Below are positions 27,448 to 36,587 of a DNA stretch of 64,000 bases, one piece after another. The first letter of the stretch is position 1; each line of letters starts with the position of its first letter. The translations under genes were made by a program, and so were the position numbers. The DNA comes from Bacillus sp. ISL-34 (lineage in GTDB: Bacteria > Bacillota > Bacilli > Bacillales > DSM-1321). Below the pieces are notes generated by a model. It was not told where the DNA came from and ran no database searches. It saw nothing but the letters and a program-made list of their open reading frames with translations. The stretch is from the NCBI RefSeq assembly GCF_018613325.1, contig NZ_JAGGQJ010000004.1, forward strand, positions 372,001-436,000, written 5' to 3'.

Positions 27448-27461
27448 TGAAAACGCTTACT
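27448..27461. promoter_or_regulatory. cre-like site (CcpA) upstream of the permease gene
   Basis: TGAAAACGCTTACT matches the consensus TGWAANCGNTNWCA at all but the last position. It suggests carbon catabolite control of the permease; not tested. Confidence 0.5.
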
Positions 27462-27575
27462 ACGAAAGTGTTCCTATCTTTTTTCTTCGTATCACAATCT
27501 TTAAACCCTAATTGCAATGCTATTCAACCAAAATAAAATTATGTGATTTTTCTAAAAATTTAGACATCTACCAAT

Positions 27576-27607
27576 GGAAAAGCTGTCCCGAAAATATGGA
27601 ACAGCTT
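27576..27607 (-). terminator. Terminator of the secreted nuclease gene
   Basis: Stem aagctgt/acagctt extended by a wobble pair and two GC pairs, with U-run on the minus strand. Confidence 0.7.
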
Positions 27608-27617
27608 GTTCATTTTA

Positions 27618-28775
27618 TCATTGCCAGATGGCGGAGGCCCATTCAGGATGATCTATGAAAGGGTTGCGATTATGCTGATATTCATTATAAATGATCTCAT
27701 TCCGATTACGCTCGAAGGCATCCACTGGATCCTGTTCATTCCATTCCAGTAAAACAGCTAATTTACCATGATATGGGGCGGTACCATTGTTCACTTGATT
27801 ATTTAACTCTAAATCGACTTCCCCTGCATCACCCTCGTAACGAACCGCCATATAAAACAGCATCCTGGCGACATCACCTTTGACACTATCGCGAGGTTCC
27901 CACGAATCAGAATCATAGTAATTTCCTATAGCTTCGGTATGTTCAGAACCTCCATTATCAAAGTCCAGGTTGTTTCTAGTACTGTTGACAGAGGTATCAG
28001 TCGGCCGAAGGTGATGCAGATCAGTGCCGGGTCCTAAAGTGGTACCGAAATCACCATGTGATTTTGCCCATACATGCTCACGATTCCAATCATTAACACC
28101 AGATCCGTTCATCGTTTTTCCTTGAGAACGCCCTGTATAAAGAAGAATGACATTATTGGCGTTATTCGGGTCCTCATCGGTTTTCCGTAAAGCGTCCCAG
28201 ACATTTGAATACGATATTTCCGAATGATCATCGATGATTTCATGGAGGGCGCTTTTTAGCGATGACCCTGATTTTCCGCTGGCTGAATCATAGTATGAGC
28301 CAACCCCCGGTGTCTCCGGTTCTGTTGAATCATTCCCTGAAAACATGGCAGATACATCTTTTAAGCCTGGATGGGTGAAATAGGCACTAAGTGAACCGGT
28401 TACGGTGACTTTTTTTCCTTTTAAAGAAGGATTTGTTTTTAAGCCAAATTCAGAGCGGAAGGAGAATGGAACCTGAACATACAACATATTGGAAATAGTT
28501 GTTTCCGATGAGCTTTCTGCCAATGCTATGGCGTAATCATTTGGATAGCCGCTCGTGACGACGGTATTGGCTGACGTGGGCTGTCCCACCACATATCCGC
28601 TGACCGTTTTAATCGTGCCGTCTTGATTCGCAATGGCTTGGGAAACGGAGTAAGGAGAGGACAAGCTGCCATCGCCAGCCGCGGCTAGTGACGGGGTAAT
28701 GCAAAAAGCGGAAATAAAGAATGCAAGCACGAGTAAAATGGGCAGGGAAAATCTTAATTCATGTTTTGTGAACAT
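27618..28775 (-). CDS. Secreted EndoI-type nuclease with N-terminal OB-fold domain
   Basis: A 385-residue exported nuclease. A signal peptide (about 1-32) is followed by a DUF6359/OB-fold-like domain (35-150; GYVVGQPTSANTV, KKVTVTGSLSAYF) and an endonuclease I domain (160-385) with catalytic motifs WNREHVWAKSH (230-240) and DLHHLRPTD (252-260). It is the group of the Bacillus extracellular ribonuclease Bsn and YurI-like enzymes; RNA or DNA specificity cannot be told from sequence. Probably used for nutrient or phosphate scavenging together with the secreted nucleotidase nearby. Confidence 0.88.
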   Translation of the reverse strand: MFTKHELRFSLPILLVLAFFISAFCITPSLAAAGDGSLSSPYSVSQAIANQDGTIKTVSGYVVGQPTSANTVVTSGYPNDYAIALAESSSETTISNMLYVQVPFSFRSEFGLKTNPSLKGKKVTVTGSLSAYFTHPGLKDVSAMFSGNDSTEPETPGVGSYYDSASGKSGSSLKSALHEIIDDHSEISYSNVWDALRKTDEDPNNANNVILLYTGRSQGKTMNGSGVNDWNREHVWAKSHGDFGTTLGPGTDLHHLRPTDTSVNSTRNNLDFDNGGSEHTEAIGNYYDSDSWEPRDSVKGDVARMLFYMAVRYEGDAGEVDLELNNQVNNGTAPYHGKLAVLLEWNEQDPVDAFERNRNEIIYNEYQHNRNPFIDHPEWASAIWQ

Positions 28776-28965
28776 GTCATTCCTCCATAAATCGATTCAT
28801 ACCCATTTCCAGAGAAATCGGCATGTATATGTAAAGTTATGGATATAAAGCACTTTTTCCTTCTGGACTGTCAAAAATGAGAGAATACAGCTAGTGAAGC
28901 TTAGCGGAATTTAGGGAAATAGCCCGGGAAATATCGAAGGCTGTTATGGAAATGAAATGGATGCG

Positions 28966-28999
28966 AAAAACCGTCAGCATGCTACTGACGGTTTTTTTT
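28966..28999 (-). terminator. Terminator of yvlD
   Basis: An 11 bp stem (aaaaccgtcag/ctgacggtttt) with short loop, U-run on both strands. Confidence 0.85.
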
Positions 29000-29329
29000 A
29001 CTCTGTTTTATAAGAAGACTTTGTATGAAACTTAATAACAATGATCCGATTAAAGCTCCCCAAAAAGAATTTATTACAAAGCCACTGACGGCATAGGAAG
29101 TGATTTGGAATGTGAAGGCATTGATAATGAAAGAAAACAACCCGAACGTCAGGATGGTGATCGGCAATGTGATAAGCTGGAGAATTGGTCTAACCAGCAA
29201 GTTCATGATTGATAATATAAAAACCGCCAGCAAGGCTGTTCCGTAAGATTTAATCGTGATGGAGTCGAGAAGCCAGTCAATAACGAGCAATACCAGCCCG
29301 TTGATAAGGAAACGCATTATTATGTTCAT
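28982..29329 (-). CDS. yvlD: Phage holin family 4-like membrane protein (YvlD)
   Basis: A 115-residue protein with four predicted membrane helices and the conserved N-terminal pattern INGLVLLVIDWLLDSI followed by NLLVRPILQLITLPITILTFGLF, the mark of the Phage_holin_4_2/YvlD family. Despite the name, chromosomal members are not known to be lytic; in Bacillus yvlD belongs to an envelope-stress cluster, but no such partners are present here. The first ATG follows GGAGGAG at six bases. Its 3' end overlaps the terminator stem. Confidence 0.85.
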   Translation of the reverse strand: MNIIMRFLINGLVLLVIDWLLDSITIKSYGTALLAVFILSIMNLLVRPILQLITLPITILTFGLFSFIINAFTFQITSYAVSGFVINSFWGALIGSLLLSFIQSLLIKQSKKNRQ

Positions 29330-29480
29330 GAAAAACTCCTCCTGAAGTACCTTTACTACAAGTCATTATACTAAAATTCCATGAATTTCAGTTATATGTT
29401 TGCAGAATTGTCACAAAAAAAAGAGGAATACGATATGTATTCCCCCAAATGGAAAAGGACCTTTTTTAGGGTCTCGGACT

Positions 29481-29675
29481 GTAGACAAATACGAAGAAGG
29501 CGGGTTTGCAGCAGTTCTTTATTTAAAAAAGTTCCAGTCGATTTCAGAAATCCGCTCCCTTTCCGCCGACTGTCTGCCAAGCCTCCTCGCCGCAAGCGTC
29601 TGCGGTGTCTTGGCTAGCCAGTTATTCGGCAGGAGTGTCGCAAATTTCTCAATCCATTGAGGGTTTCATAAAGTA
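29481..29675 (-). repeat. Dispersed element, copy R1 (full)
   Basis: About 195 bp closely related, in opposite orientation, to 42338-42495 and partly to 36426-36570. Marks are ATTTGCGACACTC, CGAATAACTGGCTAGCC, GGCTTGGCAGACAG, GGGAGCGGATTTCTGAAATC, AACTGGAAC and a TTTGTCTACA end. A small hairpin (ggacc/gggtct) sits just outside that end at about 29459-29477. The conserved part is not a protein gene: frames differ between copies. Confidence 0.8.
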
Positions 29676-29728
29676 TATCCTAGTGTTTTAATCATAGTTC
29701 GGGATATGAGCATTCCGGACTTCCTTTT

Positions 29729-29819
29729 GTAGACAAATACGAAGAAAAGCTAGTTTGCCAGCAGTTTTTTATTTAAAAACGTTCCAGTAGTTTTCAGAGA
29801 TCCGCTCCTTTTCCGCCGA
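29729..29819 (-). repeat. Dispersed element, truncated copy R1b
   Basis: About 90 bp repeating only one half of the element (TGTAGACAAATACGAAG, GTTCCAGTAG, TCCGCTCC, TTTCCGCCGA), in the same orientation as R1 and about 55 bases beyond it. Confidence 0.75.
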
Positions 29820-29868
29820 AAGAACCCCATTTGTCTTCAAACTGGGACCCATTAGGGTCTTTTTCTAT

Positions 29869-30759
29869 TTAATTGTTGGCAATGATCTTTTCGAATTCAC
29901 TTAATTCCAATGTGTTTTTCAATTTTGGGTTGGTGTTTAAGGAAAGCAGGGCACTTTCGATGAGAAAGATCCGCGGTTCTACGTTTTGTAAAAGTTCCTC
30001 TTGGATAAAGTGAATCAATTTTAAGTTTTTAACCCGTTCTGCTTCATCATCTTGGCATAGCCTCAGGATCATCTTTTTTAGGTCGTTTGCAGAGTGCAGG
30101 AGTGCTGTATGAAAATCCTGCTGTGTATGGAAGCACTCTGGCAGCCATTGCTTGATGAGATCGGGTTCCAAAAGCTGTGCATTTGACTTGCTGACATCTT
30201 CGAAAATGGTTTTAATCCTATCGACACAATAACGGATAATTTCAGTAGGGTTGAAATCGGGCTCTTTAGCCAAAGCATTAAAATGAATCGTTTGATGCAT
30301 CATCCCCGAGTAAAGAATGGCACAGTCCAAAATATAAGGTTTTTTATCAGCGCCGAAAATGTCGAGAAACCGTTTTGATAGCCAATGGATATGCTGGAAT
30401 TTAGCATGTGTTATGAAATTTTTAAGTTCGGTATCATTTGAAATCATTACTTCTTCATATAAGAAAAAGATTTTATTGCTTTTGTTGGAGTGCATTTGTA
30501 ATTCGGATTGTTTGATGAATATTTCAATATCTGCAAGGTTTTGCCCAATCAGCAATTCATTCCGCTCTTTTTCGAATTTTTCTTGCCAAGTTAGGAAGAC
30601 TGCCTTAAGCAATTCGCTTTTAGAAGAAAAATAGTTATAAAATGTACCTTTTGAAATGCCGCTATAATCTAAAATATCCTGAATGGAAGTTGCTTGATAA
30701 CCCTTTTCAATAAATAATTGGTGTGCATATTTAACTACCAGTTGTTTGCGCTCATTCAT
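29869..30759 (-). CDS. TetR family transcriptional regulator
   Basis: A 296-residue regulator. The N-terminal TetR DNA-binding domain is clear (KQLVVKYAHQLFIEKGYQAT, SIQDILDYSGISKGTFYNYF at about residues 22-45); the long C-terminal part, roughly 100 residues more than usual, should bind a ligand. The ATG at 30759 follows AAGGGTG; an in-frame GTG nine bases upstream overlaps that site. No adjacent transporter or enzyme gene in the same unit suggests the target, so it may act on itself and distant genes. Confidence 0.88.
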   Translation of the reverse strand: MNERKQLVVKYAHQLFIEKGYQATSIQDILDYSGISKGTFYNYFSSKSELLKAVFLTWQEKFEKERNELLIGQNLADIEIFIKQSELQMHSNKSNKIFFLYEEVMISNDTELKNFITHAKFQHIHWLSKRFLDIFGADKKPYILDCAILYSGMMHQTIHFNALAKEPDFNPTEIIRYCVDRIKTIFEDVSKSNAQLLEPDLIKQWLPECFHTQQDFHTALLHSANDLKKMILRLCQDDEAERVKNLKLIHFIQEELLQNVEPRIFLIESALLSLNTNPKLKNTLELSEFEKIIANN

Positions 30760-31391
30760 ATATATCACCCTTACTCTTATTGGACGGTCATTTTAACGTA
30801 ATAGTATCTTATTTTCTATACGAACACAAACCAGTATGTTTACAATTTCTCTAGAAAAATAAGGGTGAAGACCTTTTGTTTCATTTAATTTATGAAGAGT
30901 TCAAATGTACAGGAAGAGGACTGTTGAAATAATGGTTCACAAAAGCGATGAAAAATTCAGTTTCTATGGCTTCTTCTTTTCACCATTGAAATAAAGGCTG
31001 ATGAGTGAACAAAGTCACAGGAAAACAATCTTGTTTGTTATAAGATGAATAGAAGGAAATAGGTGCAGTAGCGCAAAGTATCTATGAATATTCGTTATCA
31101 TTCTCGATTACTAACCCATTGGTAGGAGAAATGATAAAATCACTAGTCATGAAGGAATATTGGTTATAAGGGTCGTATACCATTATTAGGAATGGGATTA
31201 TGGGAATATGCTGTTCCTTCAACGTTTATACCTTTTTGATTTTCTATATTATGGATGGATGTGAAGTTCTATCATCAATAAAAAAACAATGAATTGATTA
31301 TTATATTAAAATTATTATAAATAAGTATTGATTTTTTTCTGATAAGCTTTATCATTATATACATAAATAATAATGAAAAGGTGGTTCAATT
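30760..31391. other. Long intergenic region before katA
   Basis: A 630-base AT-rich stretch. The left end is the regulator's promoter region, the right 100 bases hold the katA promoter and PerR box. The middle 400 bases contain no open frame with a ribosome binding site and no recognisable RNA; it may be decayed sequence. Confidence 0.5.
31306..31320 (+). promoter_or_regulatory. PerR box upstream of katA
   Basis: TTAAAATTATTATAA matches the consensus TTATAATNATTATAA at 14 of 15 positions and lies 72 bases before the katA start, just upstream of a possible -35 (TTGATT). PerR represses katA and releases it on peroxide exposure in Bacillus. Confidence 0.75.
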
Positions 31392-32846
31392 ATGACAAAT
31401 AAGAAAAACCTTACTACAAGCTGGGGAGCGCCAGTTGGAGATAATCAAAACTCAATCACTGCCGGCGAACGCGGCCCGGTACTCATTCAAGATGTACACT
31501 TATTGGAAAAGCTAGCCCACTTCAACCGTGAACGTGTGCCTGAACGTGTAGTTCATGCGAAGGGTGCCGGTGCTTTCGGAACTTTCGAAGTAACGAACGA
31601 CCTTTCTCAGTACACGAAAGCTAAACTATTCAATGGTGTGGGCAAGAAGACAGATCTTTTTATCCGTTTCTCCACAGTGGCAGGTGAATTGGGTTCTGCT
31701 GATACAGTCCGTGACCCGCGTGGATTTGCTGTTAAATTCTACACGGAAGAAGGAAACTACGATATCGTCGGTAATAATACGCCTGTATTCTTTATTCGCG
31801 ATGCGATTAAATTCCCCGACTTCATTCATACACAAAAAAGAGATCCTAGAACACATTTGAAAAACCCTACGGCTGTTTGGGATTTCTGGTCACATTCACC
31901 GGAATCTCTGCACCAGGTGACGATCCTGATGTCCGATCGGGGCATTCCTGCTACACTTCGTCATACACATGGTTTCGGAAGCCACACATTTAAATGGGTG
32001 AACGCTGAAGGAAAAGGCGTTTGGGTGAAATACCACTTCAAAACAGAACAGGGCATCAAAAACCTTGATGTGGATCTAGCTGCAAAACTAGCAGGTGAAA
32101 ACCCTGATTACCATACGGAAGATCTTTTCAATGCCATTGAAAAAGGGGACTTCCCTGCATGGAAATTATATGTTCAGATCATGCCTCTGGAAGATGCGGA
32201 TACATACCGTTTCGATCCATTCGATGTGACGAAGGTATGGTCTCAAAAAGATTATCCGCTGATCGAGCTTGGTCGTATGGTATTGAACAGAAATCCTGAA
32301 AACTACTTTGCTGAAGTAGAGCAAGCCACGTTCTCACCAGGAACATTCGTACCGGGAATTGAAGCTTCCCCAGACAAGATGCTTCAAGGACGGCTATTCG
32401 CATATGGAGATGCACATCGTTACCGTGTGGGCTCGAATCACAACCAGCTTCCGGTTAACCGTCCGAAAGTGGAAGCGAATAACTATCAACGTGATGGCTT
32501 CATGCGTGCAGATGACAATGGCAAGGGATCTGTTTATTATGAGCCGAATAGTTTTGGAGGTCCTGCCGAATCATCGGAAAATAAAGTCACTCCTTTCGAG
32601 GTGAATGGGCAAGCTGCACAAGTCGGTCATAATAGTGATGATCACTACACTCAAGCAGGTGACTTATACCGTCTATTAAGTGCCGAAGAGAAAACTCGCC
32701 TTGTTGACACGATCGTGGGCGCAATGAAACCTGTGGAATTGGAAGAAATCAAGCTTCGTCAAATCGGTCATTTTTACAAAGCCGATCCAGAATACGGAAC
32801 ACGCATAGCCGAAGGTTTAGGTTTACCTGTACCGCAAGAAGCGTAA
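31392..32846 (+). CDS. katA: Vegetative catalase KatA
   Basis: A 484-residue monofunctional haem catalase that converts hydrogen peroxide to water and oxygen. Conserved elements: catalytic His55 in [12 protein letters not shown], distal Asn region [15 protein letters not shown], and the proximal haem ligand Tyr in [14 protein letters not shown]. Length equals B. subtilis KatA (483). The ribosome binding site is AAAAGGTGG. A PerR box and terminator make it a single-gene, peroxide-inducible unit. Confidence 0.97.
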   Translation: MTNKKNLTTSWGAPVGDNQNSITAGERGPVLIQDVHLLEKLAHFNRERVPERVVHAKGAGAFGTFEVTNDLSQYTKAKLFNGVGKKTDLFIRFSTVAGELGSADTVRDPRGFAVKFYTEEGNYDIVGNNTPVFFIRDAIKFPDFIHTQKRDPRTHLKNPTAVWDFWSHSPESLHQVTILMSDRGIPATLRHTHGFGSHTFKWVNAEGKGVWVKYHFKTEQGIKNLDVDLAAKLAGENPDYHTEDLFNAIEKGDFPAWKLYVQIMPLEDADTYRFDPFDVTKVWSQKDYPLIELGRMVLNRNPENYFAEVEQATFSPGTFVPGIEASPDKMLQGRLFAYGDAHRYRVGSNHNQLPVNRPKVEANNYQRDGFMRADDNGKGSVYYEPNSFGGPAESSENKVTPFEVNGQAAQVGHNSDDHYTQAGDLYRLLSAEEKTRLVDTIVGAMKPVELEEIKLRQIGHFYKADPEYGTRIAEGLGLPVPQEA

Positions 32847-32874
32847 AATATGGGACTCCCAATCTAGTAAATGC

Positions 32875-32913
32875 AAACAGGCATCCATTCAATGGATGCC
32901 TGTTTTGTTTTAT
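32875..32913 (+). terminator. Terminator of katA
   Basis: A 13 bp perfect stem (aaacaggcatcca/tggatgcctgttt) followed by T-rich sequence. Confidence 0.9.
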
Positions 32914-33047
32914 ATAGGGCTCCATTATATAAATGACACCCGACAAGTTCGGTAACAATATATAGTTATAAATGGTTTGTAAGGAAGTCATGCTGTCAGA
33001 TTAATTGGGGGCCAGTTACTTAGATTATCGGTAAAGGGTGGAATTAA

Positions 33048-33273
33048 TGACTAGTAAAAAGAATCGGGTGTTAGTAGGCAGTCCAATTTACCAGAAACCA
33101 CATATTTTACAAAAGTTCCTGTTCTCACTTAGAAGGTTGGATGTGGAGGGACTGGAGCTGGCATTTTCTTCATTGATGAAATGAAGATGAGCAATCAAGC
33201 AAAATGCTCGAGGATTTCAGTCAGGAGGAGAACAATGTCAAAGCAATAATTAAATCGAATCAGCATACATTTG
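33048..33273 (+). pseudogene. Glycosyltransferase fragment, frameshifted
   Basis: The first frame from ATG 33048 reads MTSKKNRVLVGSPIYQKPHI and LQKFLFSLRRLDVEGLEL, then stops; the next frame continues with NEDEQSSKMLEDFSQEENN and VKAIIKSNQHTF after two stops. Together they resemble the N-terminal 70 residues of Bacillus family 2-type glycosyltransferases (pattern xLVGxPIxxKPxIL, FFIDDNExEQSS). The catalytic remainder is gone; the YqgT-type gene follows at once. A decayed remnant is the best reading. Confidence 0.65.
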
Positions 33274-33291
33274 GTTAAAAGGAGGTGCAGT

Positions 33292-34485
33292 ATGGACGTT
33301 TTTGTGCGGCAGAATGATTCCTTGTGGTATTATAGCCAATTATTCAAGGTGAATTACCAACTTATCATTGATTCCAATAGTGGGATTGATCCACTTGCGC
33401 TTATGATTGGCCAACAAATCAAAATTCCTGGCTTTACGGCGACCGGTTATAGCATTAAGCAAGGCGATTCCTTATGGGCAATTGCCAGATCACGTAATCT
33501 TTCATTGGATGCCCTATTTTTGGCTAATCCCAATCTCAACCCGAATGCCTTGCAAGTTGGTCAGACAATTTCTGTGCCATTAAGGATTACGTGGAGGCTA
33601 ATTCAAGGAAACCGGGAATATGATTATGAGACGATGATGACCGATGTAAGACGTTTGAAAACTATCTATCCATTTATTAAAACCTCCCCCATCGGGGACT
33701 CGGTGCTTGAAAGGGATATCCCCGAAGTGCTGATTGGGAATGGCAACAAACGAGTTCACTACAATGGTTCCTTTCATGCGAATGAGTGGATAACGACGCC
33801 TGTGATCATGACCTTTTTAAATGATTATTTACTCGCAATCACGAATCAGGCTGACATCCGCGGTCCATCTCTGTTTCCCTTTTATCAACAGACGATGCTG
33901 TCGATCGTCCCAATGGTGAATCCGGACGGAGTGGAGTTGGTGCTGAAAGGCCTGCCTGCAGATGAGTCATTGAGAGGACGGCTCGTGGAATGGAATAATG
34001 GCAGCGAAGACTTCTCTGGCTGGAAAGCCAATATCAACGGGGTGGATCTGAATGATCAATTTCCCGCCAAATGGGAACTGGAACAAGAACGCAATAATGT
34101 AACGGAGCCAGGTCCGGCAAATTATCCCGGGGAAGGGCCGCTTACACAGCCAGAAGCCATTGCAATGTCAGAGTTGACAAGAAAACGTGATTTTGGGAAA
34201 GTCCTTGCTTTCCATACTCAAGGAGAGGTCATTTTTTGGGGGTTTGAAAATTTGGAACCGCCCGAGTCGGAGACGATAGTCAATGAGTTTGCGAGGGTCA
34301 GTGGGTATGAGCCTGTCAAATCCGCCAATAGTTACGCAGGGTATAAGGATTGGTTCATTCAGGATTGGCGAAGGCCAGGGTTTACCGTGGAGCTGGGCAA
34401 AGGAACCAATCCCTTGCCTATATCACAGTTCGATGAGATTTATCAGAAGTCGCTTGGGATTTTCTTAGCAGGGTTATATATGTGA
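33292..34485 (+). CDS. yqgT: LysM-M14 gamma-D-glutamyl-L-diamino acid endopeptidase (YqgT/ENP1 type)
   Basis: A 397-residue protein: two LysM domains (about 2-47 and 52-97) followed by an M14 zinc carboxypeptidase fold. Zinc ligands are His162 and Glu165 in SFHANEW and a later His in AFHTQGE, and the catalytic Glu is in FTVELGKGTNP. Enzymes of this layout cut the gamma-D-Glu-diaminopimelate bond of cortex and wall peptides during sporulation. No signal peptide, as for YaaH. The start at 33292 follows AAAGGAGGTG; an upstream in-frame ATG lies before that site and is rejected. Confidence 0.9.
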   Translation: MDVFVRQNDSLWYYSQLFKVNYQLIIDSNSGIDPLALMIGQQIKIPGFTATGYSIKQGDSLWAIARSRNLSLDALFLANPNLNPNALQVGQTISVPLRITWRLIQGNREYDYETMMTDVRRLKTIYPFIKTSPIGDSVLERDIPEVLIGNGNKRVHYNGSFHANEWITTPVIMTFLNDYLLAITNQADIRGPSLFPFYQQTMLSIVPMVNPDGVELVLKGLPADESLRGRLVEWNNGSEDFSGWKANINGVDLNDQFPAKWELEQERNNVTEPGPANYPGEGPLTQPEAIAMSELTRKRDFGKVLAFHTQGEVIFWGFENLEPPESETIVNEFARVSGYEPVKSANSYAGYKDWFIQDWRRPGFTVELGKGTNPLPISQFDEIYQKSLGIFLAGLYM

Positions 34486-34500
34486 AACTTGACCAAATGA

Positions 34501-34538
34501 AAAAGCTCGACTCCGTTTCCATGGGGGAGAGCTTTTTA
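34501..34538 (+). terminator. Terminator of the LysM-M14 gene
   Basis: An 8 bp stem (aaaagctc/gagctttt) with T-tail, loop of about 20 bases. Confidence 0.7.
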
Positions 34539-34568
34539 GTCTTATAAACTACTAGGCTTGAAACGATG

Positions 34569-34690
34569 AGGGCTGCTGCAAAAAATAAGTAAAGTAATGC
34601 TTTACTTATCGATTGCATGATTAGCTCGCTTTTTAGCCTAAAATAAACGGACATTCTCCATGTCCCAGTAATATTGCAGCCCCTACCAAA
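34569..34690. other. Structured intergenic segment with perfect palindrome
   Basis: Outer arms GGGCTGC (about 34570) and GCAGCCC (about 34676) could pair. Inside lies a perfect 10 bp inverted repeat ATAAGTAAAG-N5-CTTTACTTAT at 34585-34609. No gene is convincing here; a minus-strand frame from about 34617 encoding a hydrophobic peptide (MQSISKALLYLFFAAALIVS) has no good ribosome binding site. Confidence 0.45.
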
Positions 34691-34739
34691 AAGAATTCTA
34701 ATAGTTTTTGCGGTAAAGAAGATTAACTTCCTTAGCGCT

Positions 34740-34798
34740 AGTATTGGCCCCACCTACGCCAGATACTTTGACGGCCACGCATGCCATCCAACCTAATT
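34740..34798 (+). repeat. 60 bp dispersed repeat, copy 1
   Basis: Begins AGTATTGGCCCCACCTACGCC and ends GCCATCCAACCTAATTT. About 75 percent identical to 45407-45466 in the same orientation. Function unknown. Confidence 0.75.
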
Positions 34799-34808
34799 TC
34801 ATTATAAT

Positions 34809-34822
34809 AGAAAGCGCTTACA
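34809..34822. promoter_or_regulatory. cre-like site
   Basis: AGAAAGCGCTTACA agrees with the CcpA consensus except the first base. It lies 290 bases before purT, beyond the PurR box, so its target is unclear. Confidence 0.35.
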
Positions 34823-35042
34823 TTTTCAAAAATAATCGTATTGCAAATTTCGACATTCGCATCATGCTCTCCTTTTCGGCAGAGAGATCATGGGAATTAT
34901 CGATTCTTTGCATGTGTATTTCCTCCATCATAAATGTTTGATGGTGAGGCTCCAATGAACTGGTCAGCTTATGAGAGGGTTTTTAAAAATCTTAAATGAA
35001 TAGGTTTATTTATATTTATTGCTGTAATTTCAAGTGTAAATA

Positions 35043-35085
35043 CGAATAAATATTTATGTTTATTCGTTTATAGTTCGTATATAAT
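35043..35085 (+). promoter_or_regulatory. PurR box and promoter of purT
   Basis: ACGAATAAA and TTTATTCGT form an inverted repeat in which CGAA (35043) and TTCG (35063) are 16 bases apart, the spacing of Bacillus PurR boxes. TATAAT at 35080-35085 follows, so the box overlaps the promoter. Repression under purine sufficiency is inferred. Confidence 0.72.
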
Positions 35086-35115
35086 GATTTTGAGGAATTA
35101 AGGAGGAGAGACTGA

Positions 35116-36273
35116 ATGTATAAATCAAAAAAGATTTTATTATTGGGCTCGGGTGAATTGGGGAAAGAGGTCATACTTGAAGCACAGCGGCTTGGTGTGG
35201 AGACCGTTGCTGTAGACCGCTATGAACATGCCCCTGCCATGCAAGTCGCTCATCGCAGTTATGTGATCGATATGCTGGATGCGGAACAACTAAGGGGGGT
35301 TGTTGAAAAAGAACAACCTGATTTGATTGTACCGGAAATCGAAGCCATTGCTACATCTGAATTAGTCAAGTTGGAAGAGGAAGGCTTTCATGTCATTCCG
35401 ACGGCACGAGCGGCTAAATTGACTATGGATCGTGAAGGAATCAGGAGGTTGGCTTCTGAAACCCTGGAGATTCCGACCGCAGCCTACAAATTCGCCGATA
35501 CATATGAAGAATTTGTCCAAGCTGCCAAGGAAATTGGCTTTCCCAATGTCGTAAAACCGTTGATGAGTTCTTCAGGTAAAGGGCAAAGTGTGTGCCGCAC
35601 GGAAGATGACCTGGAGGATTGCTGGAAAATCGCGATGGAAGGCGGCCGGGTACAAAATGGACGGGTGATCATTGAAGAATTTATCCGTTTTGATTCGGAA
35701 ATCACGCTGCTTACTGTCCGTGCCGTAAATGGTACCATGTTTTGTGCCCCCATCGGTCACATTCAGCAGGGCGGGGATTATATGGAATCTTGGCAGCCGC
35801 ATAATATGACAGAAGCACAAATAATGGAAGCGAAAAGAATTGCCCATACCATCACGGAGGAACTTGGAGGGTACGGATTATTCGGGGTTGAGCTTTTCCT
35901 TTCAGGGGATAAAGTCTATTTCAGTGAAGTTTCCCCACGTCCGCATGATACGGGGCTAGTGACATTAGTGACTCAGAATTTGTCCGAGTTTGCCCTTCAT
36001 ATTCGGGCGATTCTAGGATTTCCCATCCCGGAAATCAAGTTGATCAGCCCAGGTGCCAGCCGTCCATTAAAAGCTCAAGAAGAGTTATCGGAATATTCTA
36101 TAGTCGGTGTTGGAGAGGCTTTGGCTTTACCTAATACACAAGTGCGTCTTTTCGGAAAACCTGTTACAAAAGCAGGCAGAAGAGTCGCAGTCGCCCTGTC
36201 ATCTGCCGATTCAATCGAGATGGCGAGAGTGAATGCGGCTCGTGCTATGGAATGTTTAGTTGTAGAGAAATAA
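35116..36273 (+). CDS. purT: Formate-dependent phosphoribosylglycinamide formyltransferase 2
   Basis: A 385-residue ATP-grasp enzyme that formylates GAR with formate and ATP in the third step of purine synthesis, an alternative to folate-dependent PurN. N-terminal GSGELGKEV nucleotide-fold motif, central [16 protein letters not shown]-binding loop near residue 155, and [22 protein letters not shown] with metal-binding Glu near 268. Ribosome binding site AAGGAGGAGAG. A PurR box directly upstream agrees with the role. Confidence 0.95.
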   Translation: MYKSKKILLLGSGELGKEVILEAQRLGVETVAVDRYEHAPAMQVAHRSYVIDMLDAEQLRGVVEKEQPDLIVPEIEAIATSELVKLEEEGFHVIPTARAAKLTMDREGIRRLASETLEIPTAAYKFADTYEEFVQAAKEIGFPNVVKPLMSSSGKGQSVCRTEDDLEDCWKIAMEGGRVQNGRVIIEEFIRFDSEITLLTVRAVNGTMFCAPIGHIQQGGDYMESWQPHNMTEAQIMEAKRIAHTITEELGGYGLFGVELFLSGDKVYFSEVSPRPHDTGLVTLVTQNLSEFALHIRAILGFPIPEIKLISPGASRPLKAQEELSEYSIVGVGEALALPNTQVRLFGKPVTKAGRRVAVALSSADSIEMARVNAARAMECLVVEK

Positions 36274-36297
36274 TAGTGAAAAAAGCGCTCTTTGAAT

Positions 36298-36345
36298 GGA
36301 GCGGATTTCTTAAATTAACTGGAATGGTTTTTAAAGAAAAACTGG
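36298..36345 (+). repeat. Dispersed element, truncated copy R2a
   Basis: About 48 bp (GGAGCGGATTTCTTAAATTA then ACTGGAATGG and AAAGAAAAACTG) matching the middle of the element. It begins inside what looks like the purT terminator: AAAAAAGCGCTC pairs only with GAGCG before the element sequence takes over. Confidence 0.65.
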
Positions 36346-36425
36346 AGGCTGGTCTCATCCCGAACTGTTTAAGACTAGTTTATACTTCATCGTTTACTGA
36401 TTTATAAAACTTCTACTAAATAAAA

Positions 36426-36570
36426 GAAATTTGCGACACTCATGCCGAATAACTGGCTAGCCGAGACACCAAAGGCGCTTGCTTTGATGCGGCTTGGCAG
36501 ACAGTTCAACTGAAACGTTTTATAAAGAAAAAAACAGCAGGCAAACTCGCTTTCCTCGAATTTGTCTGCT
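36426..36570 (+). repeat. Dispersed element, copy R2
   Basis: About 145 bp starting GAAATTTGCGACACTC and CGAATAACTGGCTAGCC, with an internal deletion of about 30 bp compared with R1 and R3, ending TTTGTCTGCTG. A hairpin with T-tail follows at 36588-36612. Confidence 0.75.
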
Positions 36571-36587
36571 GTCTGACTCGGAAGCAT

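Larger units (their letters stand above)
27302..27617. other. AT-rich intergenic region
   Basis: A 316-base region between two minus-strand genes: the permease promoter area with a cre-like site at 27448-27461, and the terminator of the nuclease gene at 27576-27607. No small gene seen. Confidence 0.5.

Noticed and set aside
29392..29660. Frames on both strands within the dispersed element R1
   Set aside because: A similar peptide (SVCGVLASQLFGRSVANF) appears in R2, but R3 breaks the frame; no start or ribosome binding site is shared.
31081..31110. Fur-box-like sequence (GAGAATGATAACGAATATTC, reverse strand)
   Set aside because: Only about 11 of 15 positions fit the 7-1-7 consensus and no iron-uptake gene is near; left as unassigned.
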